DNA of 64,000 bases from Chitinophaga sp. CF418. Its GTDB lineage: Bacteria; Bacteroidota; Bacteroidia; Chitinophagales; Chitinophagaceae. Below are positions 34,850-45,089 of this stretch, piece by piece. The stretch is taken from the NCBI RefSeq assembly GCF_900142925.1, contig NZ_FRCN01000008.1, positions 186,001-250,000 of the forward strand, given 5' to 3'. Position 1 is the first letter of the stretch. Each line of letters starts with the position of its first letter. A program made the translations under genes and the position numbers. Below the pieces are notes generated by a model. It ran no database searches, was not told where the DNA came from, and saw nothing but the letters and a program-made list of their open reading frames with translations.

Positions 34850-35413
34850 TCATACTTTGTCAAGCGGCTTCCGGTTATTCTCTTTTAATTGCCTGTAACC
34901 TGTTGGCGTAAGTCCTGTAACCTTTTTAAACTGCTGCGACAAGTGCTGTACACTGCTATAGCCAAGACTGTCAGCTATTTCACTGAGGTTCATCTCATCA
35001 TACTGCAGCAGCTCCTTCACGCGTTCAATGCGTTGCAGGATCACATATTTTTCAATGGTAAGGCCTTCCGTAGAAGAAAACAGGGTGGAAAGATAATGAT
35101 AATCAACCTGTAAAGCTTCCTGTAAATAAACAGACAACTTTGTATTGAGTGTTTCATTTTCGTTGCCATGGATCAGGCGGATGACAGTGGTCTTCAGTTT
35201 CTCCACCAATGTAGTTTTCTTATCATCCAGCAGTTCGAAACCCAGGGTATGTAATTGTTTTCCAAGGGCCTCCAGCTTTTCAGGAGCAGGCGCTTTCACC
35301 AATTCGACATCTCCCAGGTCTATTTTTGAGTAAGGGATATCCAGTTTCTCCAGCTCTTGCTGCACCACGAGGATGCAGCGGTTACAAACCATATTTTTTA
35401 TAAACAGATGCAT
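34850..35413 (-). CDS. AraC-family regulator with N-terminal metal-binding (HMA-like) domain
   Basis: 187 residues. Residues 1-~70 resemble an HMA domain: MHLFIKNMVCNRCILVVQQE with C10 and C13, then GFELLDDKK. Residues ~95-180 are the AraC double HTH, including IERVKELLQYDEMNLSEIAD, GYSSVQHLSQQFKKVTG and LTPTGYRQLK. It is encoded directly upstream of copA (93 bp to the copA ATG) on the same strand. Likely role: direct sensing of Cu(I) or Ag(I) by the CxxC head and activation of copA. The architecture is recurrent beside copper ATPases in Bacteroidota. Confidence 0.88.
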   Translation of the reverse strand: MHLFIKNMVCNRCILVVQQELEKLDIPYSKIDLGDVELVKAPAPEKLEALGKQLHTLGFELLDDKKTTLVEKLKTTVIRLIHGNENETLNTKLSVYLQEALQVDYHYLSTLFSSTEGLTIEKYVILQRIERVKELLQYDEMNLSEIADSLGYSSVQHLSQQFKKVTGLTPTGYRQLKENNRKPLDKV

Positions 35414-35432
35414 TGATCGGAAATTGAAGAGG

Positions 35433-35440
35433 CAAAGTTA
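35433..35440 (-). promoter_or_regulatory. Candidate -7 element (AraC-type regulator)
   Basis: TAACTTTG on the minus strand fits TAnnTTTG, 20 bp before the ATG at 35413. The -33 position is not consensus. Confidence 0.4.
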
Positions 35441-35522
35441 CGTGATAAAATGAACTTATTTATATTTCCCATATCTTCGGGAAAGGGACTATATCCGATA
35501 TCATATTTTAATCTCTCTACCT

Positions 35523-38500
35523 TTGAACAAGATAGCATTATTGCTGCTCCTGTTATCATACTTTGGAGCAAACGCGCAGCATCCGTTATCCCAGGGACGC
35601 CGTTCCAGTTTCTACGAGTACCTTTATGAACTCAGTAACGAGGAAACATTACAGATCTACAAAGATGGCGCACGCAAGATCAATACTACTTTCCTGCATA
35701 CATTAAGGGATTCCTTTCCTCATGATAAAGGAGTGCCAGATCATCTCCCGCCAGGCAATTACCTGAGAGTATTTGCAGAAAATGATCAGCTGCAGACTGT
35801 ATTCATGTATATACCTAATATATATGCGAAGATCAGTGGCAACAATCACGATCTCTTTGTAATTCTACATGACGCAAAAGGTAATCTCATAAAAGACGCA
35901 GAAGTGAAGTTACGGGAAAGAACACTTCACTACGAAACCGAAGCTGGTTCCTGGTGGCTTGACAAATATAGCAATGCCGATCTGTTAAAAGTATATTATA
36001 AAGGCATGCTGAACTGCATACCTTTACAACAAAGCTATAATTACCGCAGAAAACACAAGCTGCAGCAATTTGCAAGGAAATTAAACTTTGTAAACGCGAT
36101 ACGTATTGCCCGCTACCGGAAACATAACAGCGGCCGGAACCCGTATGAAAACCGGTACACCGGCTATATCGTCTTCAGCAAACCTATCTATAAACCGGGC
36201 GACACGCTAAGGTTTAAAGCATATATCACTGATAAAAAAGGCAAACCGGTGAACCGGCCGCTATTGGTAAGATTATCCGATAGATATTTTGATGTCGATA
36301 CCATTCTTACAACGCTTAGCCCTTATACACCTGGTGGATATAACTATGAAGCGGTACTAGCAACGGGATTGGATATCGATCTGGATGAGAGATACGATAT
36401 AAGCATGGAAACACCGGACAGCCGTAAATATGACCTTAACAATTATGATGGCGACCTTGATGATGAGGAATATGCAGCCAAACGAAAAGTATTGATAAGG
36501 GGTCAATTCAAATTTGAAGAATACGAATTAAATGCCTTACATTTTACTGCCAGGACGGATAAACAGTCATATACAAACCGGGAAAACACGACAATATATC
36601 TGCAGGCAAAGGATGAAAATGACCTGCCTGTTATGGACGGACATATTCAACTGTTCGTTACAAAGCCAATAGTAATAAAATACCATGCCACAGACATGTT
36701 CATTCCTGATACGCTATGGAGCTATACAGGCCCCATGGATGCATTAGGAGAAACAAAAATCATAGTACCAGACAGTGTATTTCCAAGGGCCGACCTGCAC
36801 TATCAGGTAGACTGTATCTTTACAAACAGTAATAATGAGCGGCAGACCGAAACACTAAGCCTGGAATACCACTGTAATAGAGGCAGCATTTCCTTCAATT
36901 TGCAGGGAGATAGCCTGTATATCACTCCTGACAAAGAATTTAGAACGGATAATAAAGTTTACATCTATGGTGTAAATAATAACGATACAATTGAGACTTA
37001 TCTCAGCAGATTACCAGTCGCCATCAAGGTTAATCCATTCGTGTCAGCCTACCGGGCAGAAAGTGAAAATGCGGAAGGTTCCTACACATTAAAGAATAGC
37101 TATGATCTTCTTGACACTGAGGTATCCTGGCGTCATGATACCGCTGTGGTAAATGTGAAGAATCCACACAAGTTATCTTTTTGGTATACTATTCTTGACG
37201 ATGGAAAGACTGCACAACACGGATACAACAACACATTAACCTGGGCAGCATCTACACGGGATAAAAAGCAATGTGAATTGCATCTCAGTTATATCTGGGG
37301 AAACCAGCTTAACAGTATCCCTATCTATCTTATTACGCCCAAGGGTAACCTTAACGTATCTGTCGACGAACCGGGGATTATCTATCCGGGACAACGCACA
37401 AAGATCACTGTAAGTGTAAAAGACAAGTACCAGAAGCCAGTTGCAAATGCAGACGTAACCGCCTATGCATATACAAGCAAGTTTAGCGACGAGGCCAGTC
37501 CCTGGGTTCCGTCATTTGCAGCACCATACAGAACAGGGCCTGACTACCACGAGCTGAAGCACCTGCAACTACGAAATGCAACACGGGCGTTACCATTTGA
37601 ATGGCAGCAATACGGCAAGAGAATGGGACTTGACAGCATGCTATACTTCCTGTTCACGCATCCATCTCCTGTATTCCTGCATACTGAGCCTGCCTGGGAT
37701 TGGACAACACAGATAGCCGCATTTGTATTCGCACGTGGAAGTATACAGCCGGTACATATTTTATATGTGGATGGATTACCCGTCTATTGCAGTATAGCAG
37801 ATCCTATGCAGCATTACAGTATCAGCGTACCGGCCGGCAGGCATACAATAAGTATGCGTACACAATACCAAAGGATCACGCTGGACACAACCATAGCAGC
37901 CGGTGTAAAAACTTTCATCAGCATTGACAGCGCCATTCATCAGGATAATGTAATTGTCGAAAAGATGCCGATGAAACTTACTCCCCTGGAAATCGCGAAT
38001 CTGGACAAATACATGATCCGGCTGCAGAATAACTTTGGCAGCTACCCAACTTATATCAAACAAGAGGGGCATATATTCCGTTTGAATAATATTGTCAGCA
38101 ACAACAAGAACTCTGGCTGGCAATATATTGTGGGACCGTTAACCGGCGCCAATGCATCTCTGGTATTGAAAGATAATTTTACGCAAAACTTTACACCTGA
38201 ACCAGGCTATGTTTTCGAGATCAGTAAAGGACTCATCAAACAAAAACAGACAGGGCTCATTCACTATTACGATCTTCACTCCTACAATACGGATACCAGT
38301 CTGTCAGCACAGGCCTTAACTGAGACAATCATTGATAGCCTCCTAAAGCTCAGACAAGATGATAACCTCAGAAATGAAGACATTGTCCGTCCCTTCCAGG
38401 AGAAAGAGTCCCATAAAAGCCGTCTTATGGTCCGCTTCGTAACCCCGGACCTGAACCCTGCGACAGATGTACTACGCTTTTTGTTCTTCAGATACGATGA

Positions 38501-41204
38501 TCCTTCTTTTACAAGATCATTCAAAGGACACACAACAGAATTTCAATCCCTGGATACCGGCTATTACAGGCTATTGGTACTGCTGACAGGAAGCCGGCAT
38601 TTTATAAAAGACAGTGTTCTGTTAAAGGATAATCATCTTCATTATTATGTGTTGGATACCTTGAACATTCTACCTAATGACAGTCTGATTAATAACCTGG
38701 AGAAAAGAATGCGGCAATTGGTCGACCCATGGTTTACAATCCAGGTCGCACCTGCTTACGAAAGAGAAATAGGTGAAAGCTTTAATAAAACAGCTATAAA
38801 CAGGGCTCACCTCACCAGGGTTATTGGTGGAATAGTAGTGGATTCAAAGGGCGAGCCTCTTCCCGGAGCACCTATTGTGCTAAGAGGTACCCAATCTGGT
38901 ACCGTGACAAATGAACACGGCAAATTCTCTCTCCCCGTTACAACCAAAGGTACATTGCGCATAATGTATGTAGGATACGAGACGGTAGAACAAGTGTTAA
39001 ACCAAGATGATTTTTATAAAATCACTATGACCGAAAACACCGCGAAGTTAGAGGAAGTGGTTGTAACCGCAATCGGTATCAAAAGGGCGAAAAAGGCCCT
39101 GGGATATACAGTGAGTGTCATCACTGCAGATCAACTCGAAGCTACAGGCAACGCCAACATTGCCTCGGCACTGGCTGGCAAGGCCGCCGGTGTAAAAATA
39201 ACCGGCGGAAATTTTGCACTTTCTGACACGCCAATCACGGACAGTATCAACATCCCGACAACAGCTGCCACCGAAGAAATGGATCAACAGCTGCCATCTA
39301 CTCCCGCCAACAGCCTCCGGACAAACTTCCGGGATGATGCCTTCTGGCAACCGAGGCTTAGAACGGATGCAAATGGCAAAGCATCTTTCGATGTTACCTT
39401 TCCGGATGATATTACCAACTGGAAAACCTATGCCATTGCCATGACAGATAAACGGCAATCCGGCATACGGCAAACATTTATACGTTCCTTCAAGTCTCTC
39501 AGCGGGAACCTGGGAATACCAGCCTTCACTATAGAGGGGGACTCTGTAAGTGTTATCACCAAGGCCCTGAACTATACGCAGGACAACATTACGGCAACAC
39601 ATACTTTCAGTATGAATGACAGCGTATACAAAACCCGCACCAACAGCTTTAAAACCGCTTTCATTGATACTGTATCAGTACTTATACCGGAAGCAACTGA
39701 AACAGATAGCATCAGCTTTAAATACGAAGTTAATAAGGAGGGATACCTTGACGGGGAACAACGTAAAATTCCTGTTGAGAAAAGAGGCTCATCTGAAACA
39801 AGCGGCATGTTTGCCGCCCTTTACGATGATACAACTTTTGTATATACACCTCCCCGGAATGAACCTGTGCTGGTACGTGCAGAATCAGCCTTACTTCCTG
39901 TGTTAATGGACGAGATCACACACCTGCAGCAATATAAGTATCTCTGCAGCGAGCAATTGGCTTCTAAACTAAAAGCCTATTTGCTGGAAAAGAAAGTGTG
40001 TACATATCTGAAAAAGGATTTTAAGAAAGAAAAGGACATCAACAATATTCTCAAGCGGCTCAATGACAAGAAAATAAACGGCCTCTGGGGATGGTGGGAA
40101 AATTCCCCGGTATCACTATGGATCTCACGTCATGTAATAGAAGCGCTCCTGATGGCGGAGGAACAGGGATATAAAACAAATTTCAACAAACAGGTCGCCA
40201 TTGACTATTTCGTCTATGAATTAAACAGCGGCAAGGAAAGAGACAGCATAGGCTGCATGCAGTTATTGGCCAACCTTGGTGCAAAGATCAACTACCGCGC
40301 ATATACTGATCATTTCATAGACCAGTCAGGCAAAAACGGTTATGACACTATCAGACTGGCCGTTTTACAAAGGTCTACCGGTCAGCCGCTGTACTTCACT
40401 CCTATTCTATCCCGTGAAAAGAATACCACATTTGGCAATGCTTACTGGGGAACAGAAAGCTATGATCTCTTTGACAACAGCATACAGCAAACATTGCAGG
40501 TGTACAAACTGTTACGCCAGGCAGGAGGTTATGAGAGATTACTCCAAAAGATACGGGGCTATTTCCTGGAACAACGTAAAGACGGACACTGGCGGAATAC
40601 ATATGAATCGTCGCTCATCCTCGAAACGATCCTCCCTGATATACTGGAAGATGAATCAAAGGCGCCGGTTTCGCTGAGCATAAACGGGACATCCGTCACC
40701 CAGTTCCCCTTTACAGATACACTGACACAGGCAGGAAAGATTAGCCTCAGCAAACAGGGAAAACGGCCAGTATACTTCACTGCCTATCAGCAGTACTTCA
40801 ACAGGCAGCCGGAAAAGATCTCCGGGCTGTTTACTGTATCGTCCGTTTTCAGCGCGAACGATGCTGTACAGCAGGATTTAAAAGCAGGTGTTCCCGTAAC
40901 TTTAAAAGTAGAGGTAACGGCGCAAAAAAATGCTGACTATGTACTGGTTGAAATACCTATTCCTGCAGGCTGCTCTTATAATAGTAAATCGCAATCATGG
41001 GCCAGCCGTGAAGTGCACAGGGAACATTTCAAGGATAGGGTGAGCATTTTCTGCAGCCAGCTGGAGGCAGGTAAACACACTTTTTATGTTTCCTTATTGC
41101 CCCGCTATTCCGGACGTTACTATCTGAATCCTGCCAGGGCAGAAATGCAATATTTCCCCATATTTATGGGAAGGGAGGCTTTGAAAAAAGTTAATATTCG
41201 CTAA
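35523..41204 (+). CDS. Alpha-2-macroglobulin family protein with inserted CarboxypepD_reg and TonB-plug-like segment
   Basis: 1893 residues with a TTG start directly before a signal peptide (IALLLLLLSYFGANAQ). MG beta-sandwich domains fill the N-terminal ~1000 residues (YKPGDTLRFKAYITDKKGKP is an MG2-type segment). Residues ~1102-1160 are a CarboxypepD_reg-like domain (GGIVVDSKGEPLPGAPIVLR) followed at ~1175-1230 by a SusC-type plug fragment (KLEEVVVTAIGIKRAKKALG, ASALAGKAAGVKITGG). The A2M core follows (FWQPRLRTDANGKASFDVTF). A thioester-type C1475-S-E-Q1478 lies in YKYLCSEQLASKL, followed by an alpha-toroid. Bacterial A2Ms trap proteases in the periplasm or at the surface. A lipoprotein gene follows after 11 bp. 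Confidence 0.85.
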   Translation: MNKIALLLLLLSYFGANAQHPLSQGRRSSFYEYLYELSNEETLQIYKDGARKINTTFLHTLRDSFPHDKGVPDHLPPGNYLRVFAENDQLQTVFMYIPNIYAKISGNNHDLFVILHDAKGNLIKDAEVKLRERTLHYETEAGSWWLDKYSNADLLKVYYKGMLNCIPLQQSYNYRRKHKLQQFARKLNFVNAIRIARYRKHNSGRNPYENRYTGYIVFSKPIYKPGDTLRFKAYITDKKGKPVNRPLLVRLSDRYFDVDTILTTLSPYTPGGYNYEAVLATGLDIDLDERYDISMETPDSRKYDLNNYDGDLDDEEYAAKRKVLIRGQFKFEEYELNALHFTARTDKQSYTNRENTTIYLQAKDENDLPVMDGHIQLFVTKPIVIKYHATDMFIPDTLWSYTGPMDALGETKIIVPDSVFPRADLHYQVDCIFTNSNNERQTETLSLEYHCNRGSISFNLQGDSLYITPDKEFRTDNKVYIYGVNNNDTIETYLSRLPVAIKVNPFVSAYRAESENAEGSYTLKNSYDLLDTEVSWRHDTAVVNVKNPHKLSFWYTILDDGKTAQHGYNNTLTWAASTRDKKQCELHLSYIWGNQLNSIPIYLITPKGNLNVSVDEPGIIYPGQRTKITVSVKDKYQKPVANADVTAYAYTSKFSDEASPWVPSFAAPYRTGPDYHELKHLQLRNATRALPFEWQQYGKRMGLDSMLYFLFTHPSPVFLHTEPAWDWTTQIAAFVFARGSIQPVHILYVDGLPVYCSIADPMQHYSISVPAGRHTISMRTQYQRITLDTTIAAGVKTFISIDSAIHQDNVIVEKMPMKLTPLEIANLDKYMIRLQNNFGSYPTYIKQEGHIFRLNNIVSNNKNSGWQYIVGPLTGANASLVLKDNFTQNFTPEPGYVFEISKGLIKQKQTGLIHYYDLHSYNTDTSLSAQALTETIIDSLLKLRQDDNLRNEDIVRPFQEKESHKSRLMVRFVTPDLNPATDVLRFLFFRYDDPSFTRSFKGHTTEFQSLDTGYYRLLVLLTGSRHFIKDSVLLKDNHLHYYVLDTLNILPNDSLINNLEKRMRQLVDPWFTIQVAPAYEREIGESFNKTAINRAHLTRVIGGIVVDSKGEPLPGAPIVLRGTQSGTVTNEHGKFSLPVTTKGTLRIMYVGYETVEQVLNQDDFYKITMTENTAKLEEVVVTAIGIKRAKKALGYTVSVITADQLEATGNANIASALAGKAAGVKITGGNFALSDTPITDSINIPTTAATEEMDQQLPSTPANSLRTNFRDDAFWQPRLRTDANGKASFDVTFPDDITNWKTYAIAMTDKRQSGIRQTFIRSFKSLSGNLGIPAFTIEGDSVSVITKALNYTQDNITATHTFSMNDSVYKTRTNSFKTAFIDTVSVLIPEATETDSISFKYEVNKEGYLDGEQRKIPVEKRGSSETSGMFAALYDDTTFVYTPPRNEPVLVRAESALLPVLMDEITHLQQYKYLCSEQLASKLKAYLLEKKVCTYLKKDFKKEKDINNILKRLNDKKINGLWGWWENSPVSLWISRHVIEALLMAEEQGYKTNFNKQVAIDYFVYELNSGKERDSIGCMQLLANLGAKINYRAYTDHFIDQSGKNGYDTIRLAVLQRSTGQPLYFTPILSREKNTTFGNAYWGTESYDLFDNSIQQTLQVYKLLRQAGGYERLLQKIRGYFLEQRKDGHWRNTYESSLILETILPDILEDESKAPVSLSINGTSVTQFPFTDTLTQAGKISLSKQGKRPVYFTAYQQYFNRQPEKISGLFTVSSVFSANDAVQQDLKAGVPVTLKVEVTAQKNADYVLVEIPIPAGCSYNSKSQSWASREVHREHFKDRVSIFCSQLEAGKHTFYVSLLPRYSGRYYLNPARAEMQYFPIFMGREALKKVNIR

Positions 41205-41215
41205 TTTTAACGATC

Positions 41216-42061
41216 ATGAAACACTATTCATACTTCTTATTAGCGCTAGCCCTTGCCGGTTGCGTGGAAAACAAACAACAGGAACAACAGGCCGACAGCA
41301 CGGTTCAGACAGTGGAGAAAAACAATGAACCGGCGCCGGCGCCGGCCACACCGGCAACATCGGAGGCCGCACCAGAAAATATCATCAGGGAAAGGGCGCA
41401 GGGCACTGTCACGCTTCTGGATTCCGTTAATGGCCATCCTATGGTACAGGTCAATGACAACGTGCAACTGGAAGCGGGCATCCCCAGGAAAGGCTGGGCA
41501 TCGACACTGGTTACTACAGAACTCAGTGATGCGCAGACAGAAGGTCAGTTGTTGAAAAAGGGCTCACCTATTATTGCTAATGGGAAAACAGTAGGAAAAG
41601 TACTGGAAGATGTGGTGATCGAGATGACATTCAAAAATGATAAGGGCGTTAATACGGGCGTATTTCATGCTGCTGTACAACAAAGCAAGCTAAAAACAGG
41701 TACTGTGATTGAAACGGTCCTCGCTAATTATCTAAAAGAACATACCAGCAGAACATTGTCCGATATGCAGTCCTTTATCAAACAGTTCCAACTGGAGCCG
41801 CTCGATAACAACAAGCCTTATATAGAATATTACAACTACGAAAGCGCTGCGGATGATCCGTCTCCCGGCTACCGTACGGTATTGGTATTCCACCAGGATA
41901 AACTGATCGGCGTAGTAGATTCCAGAACATTACAATTGGCCGGGGCTAAACACTACCAGCTTGACAGGGATTATCACGGTTATTTCTTTGCAGATACAGA
42001 TGAGAAGCTCAGGAAAGAGTATATCACTAAATTTAACCAGTTTGTGAATGCAGCAGACTAA
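41216..42061 (+). CDS. Hypothetical lipoprotein encoded with the alpha-2-macroglobulin
   Basis: 281 residues. The lipobox is LALAGCVEN with Cys at residue 16. A Gln/Glu/Ala/Pro-rich linker (~18-55, with APAPATPATSEAAPE) leads to a folded domain of ~220 residues with no recognised motif. Acidic and aromatic residues are frequent near the end (YESAADDPSPGYRTVLVF). It is 11 bp after the alpha-2-macroglobulin gene and probably co-transcribed; a partner or anchor role at the envelope is inference. Its stop overlaps by 4 bp the stop of the convergent histidine kinase gene. Confidence 0.75.
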   Translation: MKHYSYFLLALALAGCVENKQQEQQADSTVQTVEKNNEPAPAPATPATSEAAPENIIRERAQGTVTLLDSVNGHPMVQVNDNVQLEAGIPRKGWASTLVTTELSDAQTEGQLLKKGSPIIANGKTVGKVLEDVVIEMTFKNDKGVNTGVFHAAVQQSKLKTGTVIETVLANYLKEHTSRTLSDMQSFIKQFQLEPLDNNKPYIEYYNYESAADDPSPGYRTVLVFHQDKLIGVVDSRTLQLAGAKHYQLDRDYHGYFFADTDEKLRKEYITKFNQFVNAAD

Positions 42062-44790
42062 TTCCCCATCTTCGCTATTTGTTCCTCCATTAATCGTATT
42101 ACGAGCGCGGATTCTTCCTGCATAGATTCAATCAGAAAACCGAATTCGGGTTCGCGTTTCACCGTCAGCGTATCCAACTGGTCGGCTATACGGGCCAGCT
42201 TGGCCAGGCCAATGATCTGTGAGGTACCCCTTATCTTATGCCCGATACGGTTGATCTTACGGATATCTACAGCAGCTGCAGCTGATTGAAGTTCAACGAC
42301 GGACAACTTCAGTTCCTCTATGGTCAGTTTTAATAATTGATTCAGTACTGATCTATCCTCTCCCACCAGGTAGGCTTCCAGTATACCCATATCAAAATGC
42401 GTATCTTTTGCTTCCTGTTCAGTAGTAAGGGTACCAGGACCGTCTTCAATAACGACTGTCAGCCATTTACGGAATAAGTGTAACAGTTTTTGCTGCACCA
42501 GCGGTTTGCCTATGAAGTCATTCATACCAGCTTCTATGCACTTTTCCCTTTCACCTTTCAGGTTGCCTGCCGTCAATGCAATAATGGGTATACGCTGACC
42601 ACCGGTCATTTCGCGGATCTTTCTGGTGGCCTCATATCCGTTCATTACCGGCATCTGCACATCCATCAGTATCAGGTCGGGAATCTTTCCGCGGCAGATC
42701 CGAACAGCCTCAATACCATCCTGGGCCTCATAGATGCGGGCATCATGCGCGATCCTTTTTACGACAGTAGTGGCCAGCAGCATGTTCACCGGATTGTCTT
42801 CGACAATGAGAATATTCAGCCTGCCACCGATCCATTGTTCTTCTTTTTCCTGTTTATGACGCTTTGCTCTCTTTTCTTTTCTGATCAGCATGGAAAGGCT
42901 GTTGTACAGCTCATTGATCTTGATCGGCTTCACCATCCGCAAGCCGATATCCAGCTGATCGCAGACCTTAATGATCCTTTCATCATCAGCAGAGCTATGC
43001 AGGAGGATCACTCCCTGCTCTCCCGGTAACCTCCCGAAATGATGCCTGATCTTTTTCACCGTCTCCAGTCCATCCATATAAGGCATATGGTAATCCATAA
43101 GAATAACATCATAACGATCGCCCCTGGCCAGGGTGTCCAGTGCTTCAAATCCGCTACGGGCTTCCGTACAGGCAATGTCTTTCAGCGACAGCATTTCCTT
43201 AAGGATCGTGCGGTTATTATCATTGTCATCCACGATCAGCACCTGCCGGATCTTTTCAAGGCTTTCCCATTTATCCGCGGGAGCTTCAGCAGTAGCCAGG
43301 TCTATGTCAAAATAGAAGGTACTGCCTTCGTTTATATTGCTCTTTATCTGCAAATGACTACCCATCAGGGCCAGCAGTTTATTGGAGATGGTAAGCCCCA
43401 GGCCTGTGCCGCCGTATCTCTTTGTAGTGGAAGCGTCTTCCTGGCGGAAGGCCTCAAAGATCTTGTATTGTTTTTCCGGTTTGATACCAATGCCCGTGTC
43501 TCTTACTTCAAACCTGATCCTGGCCTTTCCGTCCTCCTTCATTCCGAGAGGGGTCACTTTTAATTCGATCTCACCATTGCTGGTAAATTTCACGGCATTT
43601 CCCAGGAGGTTGATCAGGATCTGCTTCAGGCGTACTTCGTCGAACCAGGCAAAGCGGGGCAGGTTGGTAGCAACATTAAGCAGCATTTCCAGTCCCTTGT
43701 GTTGAGCCTGATAACTTATAATATCACTCACCTGACTGCTGAACTCATAAAGGTCATATTTGTCAATATCGAGTTCCAGCTTGCCGGATTCTATCTTGGA
43801 GAAGTCAAGGATGTCATTGATGATGCTTAAGAGTGCGTTCGCCGACTGGTTAACGATAGAGAGGTATTGATGCTGAGTCTCGTTGAGATCTGTTTTCAGT
43901 ACCAGTTCAGTAAAACCTATCACCCCGTTCAAAGGGGTACGGATCTCGTGGCTCATATTGGCCAGGAATTCCGACTTGGCCAGACTGGCCTGCTCTGCCT
44001 GTTGCTTCGCTGCCGCCAGACTGACTTTCTGGGAGATCAGCTCCCGTTCTGTTTCTTTGGCTACGGAGATATCCTGGAAGGTACCGTATAGCCTTTTACA
44101 TTTGCCGTTCTCAAATTCAGCGTTACCGATGGCTCTCACCCATCGTTCCTTTCCCATAGCAGTAACAATCTGCAATTCGAGGTCCCAGGGCTGTCCTGTT
44201 TCAATGATCTCTTTAAGAGCGGCAGTGATCTTTCTGCGGCTCTCCCCTTCTTTATAAAATCCTACTGCGGCTGATAAGGTAGGGTTAAAGTCAGGCGGCA
44301 CTTCATGGATTTCTTTTGTAATGTCAGACCAGAACATCTCCTTATTGACAAGGTCAGCCTCCCAGCCGCCTATACGTGACAACTGACTTGTGCGTTCCAG
44401 TATTTCCCTGGTACGCTTCAGATCTTTTTCCAGTTCGAAGAAAGCGCGAAAGTCACGTTCGCTGTTCTGCAGTGCTTCCTGGCGGTTATGATCGATGATT
44501 TCTGCGGTAACTTCGCCGGCAATGATTTGCATCAGCTTTTGCTGCCGGGCGTCAAGATGCCTGGGTGCTTTATCTAATAGCGATAAAGTACCGAGCAGTT
44601 CTCCTGAAGAGGATACCAGATCGTAGGTAATGTGGAAAGCAGCCTCCCTGGCAGTAATAGGAACGCCCGATGCAACGACAACGGATTGCTGTTGATCATC
44701 GATGATAGAGATCGTTGCCACCTGTACATTGCAAATAAGAGAGGCTAATTCAGTCTGTCTATTCAGTTTCTCCTGTAGTATTGCATTCAA
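42058..44790 (-). CDS. Hybrid sensor histidine kinase (GAF-PAS-HisKA-HATPase-REC-REC-HPt)
   Basis: 910 residues, no transmembrane segment, so a cytosolic sensor. Residues ~1-120 are GAF-like, ~135-250 PAS (SQLSRIGGWEADLVNKEMFW). HisKA holds H281 in LANMSHEIRTPLNG. The HATPase has the N box NLLGNAVKFT and RYGGTGLGLTIS. Two receiver domains follow (DVILMDYHMPYMDGL and DLILMDVQMPVMNGY), then an HPt domain with IGHKIRGTSQIIGLAKL. A multistep phosphorelay is expected, with no separate output domain; a partner regulator must be elsewhere. It is monocistronic and convergent with the lipoprotein gene. Confidence 0.93.
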   Translation of the reverse strand: MNAILQEKLNRQTELASLICNVQVATISIIDDQQQSVVVASGVPITAREAAFHITYDLVSSSGELLGTLSLLDKAPRHLDARQQKLMQIIAGEVTAEIIDHNRQEALQNSERDFRAFFELEKDLKRTREILERTSQLSRIGGWEADLVNKEMFWSDITKEIHEVPPDFNPTLSAAVGFYKEGESRRKITAALKEIIETGQPWDLELQIVTAMGKERWVRAIGNAEFENGKCKRLYGTFQDISVAKETERELISQKVSLAAAKQQAEQASLAKSEFLANMSHEIRTPLNGVIGFTELVLKTDLNETQHQYLSIVNQSANALLSIINDILDFSKIESGKLELDIDKYDLYEFSSQVSDIISYQAQHKGLEMLLNVATNLPRFAWFDEVRLKQILINLLGNAVKFTSNGEIELKVTPLGMKEDGKARIRFEVRDTGIGIKPEKQYKIFEAFRQEDASTTKRYGGTGLGLTISNKLLALMGSHLQIKSNINEGSTFYFDIDLATAEAPADKWESLEKIRQVLIVDDNDNNRTILKEMLSLKDIACTEARSGFEALDTLARGDRYDVILMDYHMPYMDGLETVKKIRHHFGRLPGEQGVILLHSSADDERIIKVCDQLDIGLRMVKPIKINELYNSLSMLIRKEKRAKRHKQEKEEQWIGGRLNILIVEDNPVNMLLATTVVKRIAHDARIYEAQDGIEAVRICRGKIPDLILMDVQMPVMNGYEATRKIREMTGGQRIPIIALTAGNLKGEREKCIEAGMNDFIGKPLVQQKLLHLFRKWLTVVIEDGPGTLTTEQEAKDTHFDMGILEAYLVGEDRSVLNQLLKLTIEELKLSVVELQSAAAAVDIRKINRIGHKIRGTSQIIGLAKLARIADQLDTLTVKREPEFGFLIESMQEESALVIRLMEEQIAKMGN

Positions 44791-45029
44791 ACACTAAAGC
44801 TTTTCACTGTGGATGAATTATATGCTATTCACTTCTTTCCTGTTCTGGTGTAAAAGCCTGTTAATGTGGTGTTATGAAGATACGTAAATTTCCGTCTATG
44901 TGAGTAAACGAAGAAAGATCCCACTTTCGTGGCAGCTCTTCCGCTGATACGTTGATGACGTATTGAAGGGGCTGTTTAATACATTCCGGCGGCTGATTAA
45001 TATATCAGCCAGCAGGGATAAATAAAATA

Positions 45030-45067
45030 CGGGACGAAGGATATGTGATGATACACCCTTCGTCCCG
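45030..45067 (-). terminator. Intrinsic terminator of the SRPBCC gene
   Basis: Perfect 11-bp arms CGGGACGAAGG / CCTTCGTCCCG with a 16-nt loop, followed on the minus strand by TATTTTATTTAT. The rest of the 44791-45089 gap shows no gene. Confidence 0.85.
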
Positions 45068-45089
45068 CACAAGGTTATATTATGAGTTT

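Noticed and set aside
35519..35526. TACCTTTG as a -7 element for the alpha-2-macroglobulin gene
   Set aside because: It overlaps the TTG start codon itself, and no -33 element is present; transcription from it would miss the signal peptide.
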